Shown here piece by piece: positions 33,330 to 36,657 of a stretch of DNA of 36,657 nucleotides. The notes under the pieces are model-generated. The model did no database searches and was not told the DNA's origin. It worked only from the letters and a program-made list of their open reading frames with translations. Numbering within the stretch: position 1 is the stretch's first letter; each line of letters starts with the position of its first letter. Position numbers and translations under genes: made by a program. The stretch is from Chitinophagales bacterium. GTDB taxonomy: Bacteria > Bacteroidota > Bacteroidia > Chitinophagales > Chitinophagaceae. The stretch is taken from assembly GCA_015654595.1 (NCBI GenBank), contig JAATGQ010000200.1, forward strand, positions 1 through 36,657, given 5' to 3'.

Positions 33330-33845
33330 CAGCGGTATTGGTTGCCCAGGACTGTTCTGATAAAGGACCGTGCTTATAATAGTTGTAAGCGGCATCCCGT
33401 TCCCTGATAATGCTGTCCCGGCTGGTATAGACACTGACGATCCGGTTTCGGGCATCATAGCGATAACGGTGATAAAAGGCGTCTGATGACCCGGCTGGTA
33501 GTCCACACCAATAAAACCTTCCCGCTGATCAGATCATAGTCATAAGTCAGCCGTTTGAACCGGTTATCGGGATTCAATGCCGCTACACCCGCATAGTCCT
33601 GGATCACGTGTGTCTACATTACCATGGGCGTCATATACCAAGCGCCATCAGTTGCCAAATTGTAGGTATTGGTATAGCTGACGCGATTGCGCAGGTTGTT
33701 CTGCTGGATCAGACCATTGAGACTAAAGCCTGCTGCTACGTCGTATACTGTGCTGGTGATCTGGTTGCGGACTCCACCGCGTACCATCAGCCAATTGTTT
33801 AATGCAGTTGGATCCTGGCTGATCGACTGGCTCATTGCTGTGGCC
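33330..33845 (-). pseudogene. RHS/YD-repeat gene fragment with several frameshifts
   Basis: In successive frames on the minus strand I read STVYDVAAGFSLNGLIQQNN, LRNRVSYTNTYN, VYDAHGNVDT, FKRLTYDYDLISGKV, AFYHRYRYDARNRIVSVYTS, RERDAAYNYYKHGPL and RTVLGNQ. These are consecutive parts of the YD-repeat region that precedes the RHS core in Bacteroidota proteins. At least three frame changes are needed, so the fragment is dead. It corresponds to sequence upstream of the core, so it is a second RHS copy and not the tail of the one at the right edge. Confidence 0.75.
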
Positions 33846-33853
33846 TGGGCGTC

Positions 33854-33912
33854 TCCCTTCGGGCCGGGCTCTCCGCAGTGCACGGCACTTCGCTTCCATC
33901 CCTGACGCGTTG
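33854..33912. repeat. GC-rich interspersed element
   Basis: The stretch contains CCCTTCGGGCCGGGCTCTCC, a CTCTCCGCAG box and ends CTTCCATCCCTGACGCG. From memory, intergenic elements of the form GGGCT-TCCGC, a variable stem, then ATCCCTCACGC are scattered in many Bacteroidota genomes; this fits loosely. It shares GGCTCTCCGCAG (33867-33878) with 13230-13241. Confidence 0.35.
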
Positions 33913-34286
33913 AGGAATGATCTGTTATTCTACAGCGTTAATAAATCGATCGCGTTTAAGATGGAATTAATTTATAAAATGCAGTTCGTTTCTTTTCTTT
34001 CCCCGCTCGCTGCTCTTTCGGCCAGGAGGGGTGTCTCCCAGCTGCCCTGTACACACGCTCTCCGCCCGGAATCGTCGCAGCAGGCACCTTGCTGGTATTG
34101 CTTTGATTCGCAAGGAAAATCCCCGGTTCAGCATCTTACTGGGCTCGATTCAAAAGCGGCTCACACGGTACTGGGACAGCCTACCTGATAATCGTTGATT
34201 GTTGGCTGGCCTTTGCTTTGGTCAATCGTGGTTTTCTTGCAGCACCCGGATGAGCAGCTTTTTCTGCCGTATCAAATAGCCTTTAA
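33913..34286. other. Degenerate spacer, no gene seen
   Basis: The sequence is of mixed composition without a convincing reading frame, between the RHS fragment and a perfect hairpin. It is probably debris of earlier insertions or RHS tip exchange. Confidence 0.3.
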
Positions 34287-34338
34287 GGTGAAAAAACAAC
34301 AGGCTCCTTTTGGGATGAGGGGCTGTTGTTTTTTCACC
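34287..34338. repeat. Perfect 16-bp inverted repeat
   Basis: GGTGAAAAAACAACAG (34287-34302) and CTGTTGTTTTTTCACC (34323-34338) are perfect inverse copies with a 20-nt loop. The T-run is inside the arm, not behind it. It lies 16 bp before the start of a small broken gene. It could be a terminator read in both directions or the ends of a very small mobile repeat. Confidence 0.5.
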
Positions 34339-34354
34339 ACCCTAAAAATGTTAT

Positions 34355-34530
34355 ATGAAATACTATTTGATCCTTCAGGAAAATCAGCTTCAGATCATCC
34401 CGGTAATGCCGGAGCAACAGATTGAATTTGTTATACAGTTTGCTCAACAGATCAATACCTCGGGAAAACCATCCAGGAAGCGCTTCGGAATTTTCATAAG
34501 CTTCCACTAATTATTTGCAACGGCTGGTGA
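34355..34530 (+). pseudogene. Short conserved Bacteroidota protein, frameshifted
   Basis: From ATG 34355 the frame reads MKYYLILQENQLQIIPVMPE and then QQIEFVIQFAQQINTSGK before turning basic and stopping at 34510. In the next frame it continues GKTIQEALRNFHKLPLIICN and stops at TGA 34528-34530. I recall short proteins of about 60-70 residues with this order (QIIPV near the start, IQEAL..F..LPLI at the end) in related genomes. A 1-nt deletion in CTCGGGAAAACC explains the break. The function is unknown. Confidence 0.5.
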
Positions 34531-34962
34531 CCGTTGCATTTCCGGATGCGCCTGTATTCCAAAAGTAGATCCACAGACAGCTTTTCAACAGTGCTAAAAT
34601 TCGGCTGAAACAAATCGTACGCCAGCCCGGTCGGTTAAGATACATTCTGAGTGTAAGGTTGTTTCTTTCGATATAGTTAGTACAATAAGGAACATATCGA
34701 TGGATCACCTTGGGATTAATGATCGATAAATATTCAGTTTATCGGTCCAAATAGTTTTTACTCCGGCTAAAAGCAAGGTATCCTTCAGTCTGTGCAGTGT
34801 TCAAACAAGATTTGCTATCAAGCTAATCGTATCCGAATTGTAGGCCTTGTAGCGGTATTCTGACTATTGATATTTTCGACAGTTACTGCAATAAAGTTTT
34901 TGAGCGCCATTTCTTTGCTTTCCGGCCCGGCCACATTTCCCTCCACAATATTGACATTTCAT
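34511..34962 (-). mobile_element. IS1-family transposase remnant
   Basis: On the minus strand from ATG 34962 the frame reads MKCQYCGGKCGRAGKQRNGA, QKLYCSNCRKYQ and then TAG: the zinc-finger start of an IS1 InsA protein with a nonsense codon. After a deleted middle part, LHRLKDTLLLAGVKTIWTDK, YVPYCTNYIERNNLTLRMYL and TICFSRILALLKSCLWIYFW give the C-terminal InsB catalytic end (the NYIER-NLTLR signature). ATTTTGCTG (34961-34969) and CAGCAAAAT (34988-34996) form a hairpin over the start codon. The element cannot be active. No clear terminal repeats were found. Confidence 0.75.
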
Positions 34963-35056
34963 TTTGCTGATATTTTGAAACATAAAGCAGCAAAATACTA
35001 CTTGGCTGAAGGAGTTTTTGACCAAAACATGAACTATAGTAAGGCTATAAGAAAAA

Positions 35057-35080
35057 ATAAGGGGCTAACACCCCTATTTT
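35057..35080 (-). terminator. Terminator behind the MafI gene
   Basis: AGGGG (35060-35064) and CCCCT (35071-35075) form a hairpin with loop CTAACA. Read on the minus strand it is followed by TATTTTTTC, so it ends the RHS-EndoU/MafI transcript; on the plus strand it is followed by ATTTT and may work both ways. Confidence 0.55.
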
Positions 35081-35136
35081 ACTTGTTTACACTCTATTGT
35101 TTTAAAAACTGATTATTTGATACGTCACCTTCACCT

Positions 35137-35394
35137 TTATATCACCAATTCCCTCATATACATATACTGTTCATCTTTCAAATGCATTTCTCGAGCACAC
35201 TCTAGTATCAATGAGTAGTATTGCTCATTGATTTTCATTTCGTATTCATATAACTGAGTAGCCAAAGTGTCAAGGCATAGCCCGTATTCTCTATTTTCCA
35301 AAAACTCTTTCGCATTTTTAATATCTATCTCGGTTAGGCCTAAAACGACTGCGCCTTCGATTAAAGAGTTCAAATTTTTAATTAACTTTTTCAT
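35137..35394 (-). CDS. mafI: MafI-type immunity protein
   Basis: The 85-residue acidic helical protein matches the MafI immunity family: an N-terminal helix (MKKLIKNLNSLIEGA), EFLENREYGLCLDTLATQLY, then EMKINEQYYSLILECAREM. MafI proteins bind and neutralise MafB toxins, some of which are EndoU nucleases. Its start is 2 bp downstream of the stop of an EndoU toxin tip, so toxin and immunity match by family as well as by position. The gene is intact although the toxin is not. Confidence 0.75.
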   Translation of the reverse strand: MKKLIKNLNSLIEGAVVLGLTEIDIKNAKEFLENREYGLCLDTLATQLYEYEMKINEQYYSLILECAREMHLKDEQYMYMRELVI

Positions 35395-35396
35395 AT

Positions 35397-36657
35397 TTAA
35401 TGTAATGGATATGCTGTTATAATATCTGCATGAGTAGTAACTACTTTGATTTTAACTCCATCATACACCCCTATAACGACAAACCTGACAGGGTCTCCAG
35501 CACGAGTGATCAAAGCACCTGGACTGCCTGTTTGTTGTACCCAAGGATTGTTTACAACCACATCAGAAACCGCATGCATAATTTTATCTCCATTCCAAGT
35601 AACAGGAAACATCGATTTTTTCCTGGTAATGCCATTTATAAAGCTTTTGACGCTCCCAAATCAAGAATGTCCTCCTCCTGTTGCATCCCCGGCCAGTATA
35701 TGTATTGTACGCTGCGCACTAGCAAGATTTATTCGTTCAATCTCCGATTTTGCAAATACTTCGCCAAGTGCCTTTATACCACCTTTTAGTAACCCACCCA
35801 CAAGAAATACAAAATCTTCTGAATTTATAAATGAAGACCTGAGCTGACCCGTAACATTGAAATTGCGTCCATCAGCAAAAGTTTTTGCCGAATTGGCAAG
35901 ACTTACAGAAGCACTTTCAGAAAGCCCTGCCCCAATAAATCTACCAAGTTTGGTATTGACCAGATTCAGTTTTTCGCTTTCCGTCCAGTTGTGATCAAGG
36001 TCCACAGAAGCTGCATCTTTAAGCATTCCTTCATATTCGGCAAAGTCTCTAGCAATTGGAGTCAACACTTTTTCATAATCTTCAGGGGTATACCATCCTG
36101 CTTTAGTTCCATATTCAGCGGAGCCTGCATGCCAATGCCAATCTATTGTTTTTCTATGCCCAGTTCCCCTTGGTCCAGTAATAATAAACTTGCTTGTTGA
36201 TTGCACCTGCCCTTCCTTAGTACCCTTTGTCGTAGGAGCTTCTTCTAAACCATCAACATCAATAGCCCAAATTGGGGTATTCCCTGCATATTGATAAGGT
36301 GTATACCAAGGATATTTCGCAGTTAAAGGATCCACGCTCAAAAATCTCCCAATCCTCGGATCATACACCCGCATACCATAATCAATCTGATCCCCTACTC
36401 CCTTCACCTCATTATCATTCTCCTTCCCGTTAAATCCATATCTATAATTCCCGGCTATCGGCCCGGTATAAGTCCGGTTAGGCATCAGCATCCCAAACGG
36501 ATAATAATCCTGGGCGGTCGCCACATCGGCCACATAGTGATCTATCAAAGAGCTATCAGGGCTGGAAGATACGCCAATTTTCTTATCTGTTATAGTCGCC
36601 AGCACGTTACCCAGATGGTTAGATAGCTCATAGCTCTTCTCGCCCCGGGTAAAGGTC
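35397..36657 (-). pseudogene. RHS toxin with C-terminal EndoU nuclease tip, nonsense mutation
   Basis: The gene enters from the right edge. It carries the RHS core (YRYGFNGKENDNEVKG, MRVYDPRIGRFLSVDPLTAK, YQYAGNTPIWAIDVDGLEE) and then a variable tip. The tip ends in an EndoU-like domain: RTIHILAGDATGGGHS, then MFPVTWNGDKIMHAV and VTTHADIITAYPLH. An in-frame TGA at 35663-35661, right after GGGHS, interrupts the domain; the frame continues without shift for 88 codons to the true stop at 35397. The codon probably was TGG (Trp). EndoU toxins cleave RNA of competitors after delivery. The first catalytic His is kept but everything after it is cut off, so the product should be inactive. Confidence 0.8.

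Noticed and set aside
33835..34188. 117-codon plus-strand ORF (MLWPGRLPSGRALRSARHFA)
   Set aside because: It is composed of the GC-rich interspersed element and antisense RHS sequence; the residue pattern is that of non-coding DNA read as protein.
34867..35112. 81-codon plus-strand ORF over the IS1 start region
   Set aside because: It is antisense to the InsA-like zinc-finger sequence, which has clear CxxC motifs.
1..36657. CRISPR array, rRNA, tRNA or integrase-flanked island
   Set aside because: I found no regularly spaced repeats, no rRNA or tRNA sequence and no integrase gene in the window.

Overview
The window looks like a chromosomal segment of a Bacteroidota organism, most likely Chitinophagaceae (Chitinophaga-like). 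Supporting signs are RHS/YD-repeat proteins with a Bacteroidota-type core, FtsX-type permeases without a local ATPase, secreted M1 and S41 peptidases, many AraC regulators, weak Shine-Dalgarno sites, and promoters of the TAnnTTTG type (two of them with a TTTG box 19-20 nt upstream). The taxon is inferred from protein and promoter style; no rRNA or tRNA gene is present.

Layout. Positions 1-1085: end of an unidentified plus-strand gene facing a frameshifted, truncated exported protein. 1458-4327: a Crp-like fold protein (probably frameshifted), then a compact set of a lipoprotein with a permuted-papain-like domain, a small exported protein and a small membrane protein. 4396-6697: an unidentified protein and a divergent KAP-type P-loop NTPase. 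6902-7203: a short transcript with a Thr/Ile-rich leader-like ORF ending in a terminator. 7322-8438: a gene remnant and an alpha/beta-hydrolase lacking its nucleophile. 9008-13109: S41 and M1 peptidases, converging. 13432-16819: ATP-grasp ligase, two luciferase-like flavin monooxygenases and a VF530 DNA-binding protein. 16823-18390: DEAD-box helicase and a small membrane protein. 18562-26316: four modules, each an enzyme or small-molecule-binding protein followed by an AraC regulator (aldo-keto reductase, NTF2-like, SDR, PobA-like flavin hydroxylase). 26395-26866: a small conserved protein and an alcohol dehydrogenase remnant. 26993-28385: ArsR / SRPBCC / DUF1801-YdeI operon with two operator copies flanking its -7 box. 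28427-30340: MFS exporter and TetR regulator with matching 27-bp operators. 30649-33084: FtsX-type permease. 33100-36657: a decayed polymorphic-toxin region with an RHS fragment, an IS1-family remnant, a MafI immunity gene and an RHS-EndoU toxin broken by one in-frame TGA.

The central part (about 9-33 kb) is almost all intact and looks like soil-bacterium metabolism and detoxification under local one-component regulators. The two ends are accessory and decaying: frameshifts, a nonsense codon, a broken IS and truncated genes cluster there. The strongest observations are the intact MafI gene beside an inactivated EndoU toxin, the two self-consistent operator pairs, the enzymes that have lost canonical active-site residues, and the KAP NTPase and lipoprotein cassettes of unknown function.
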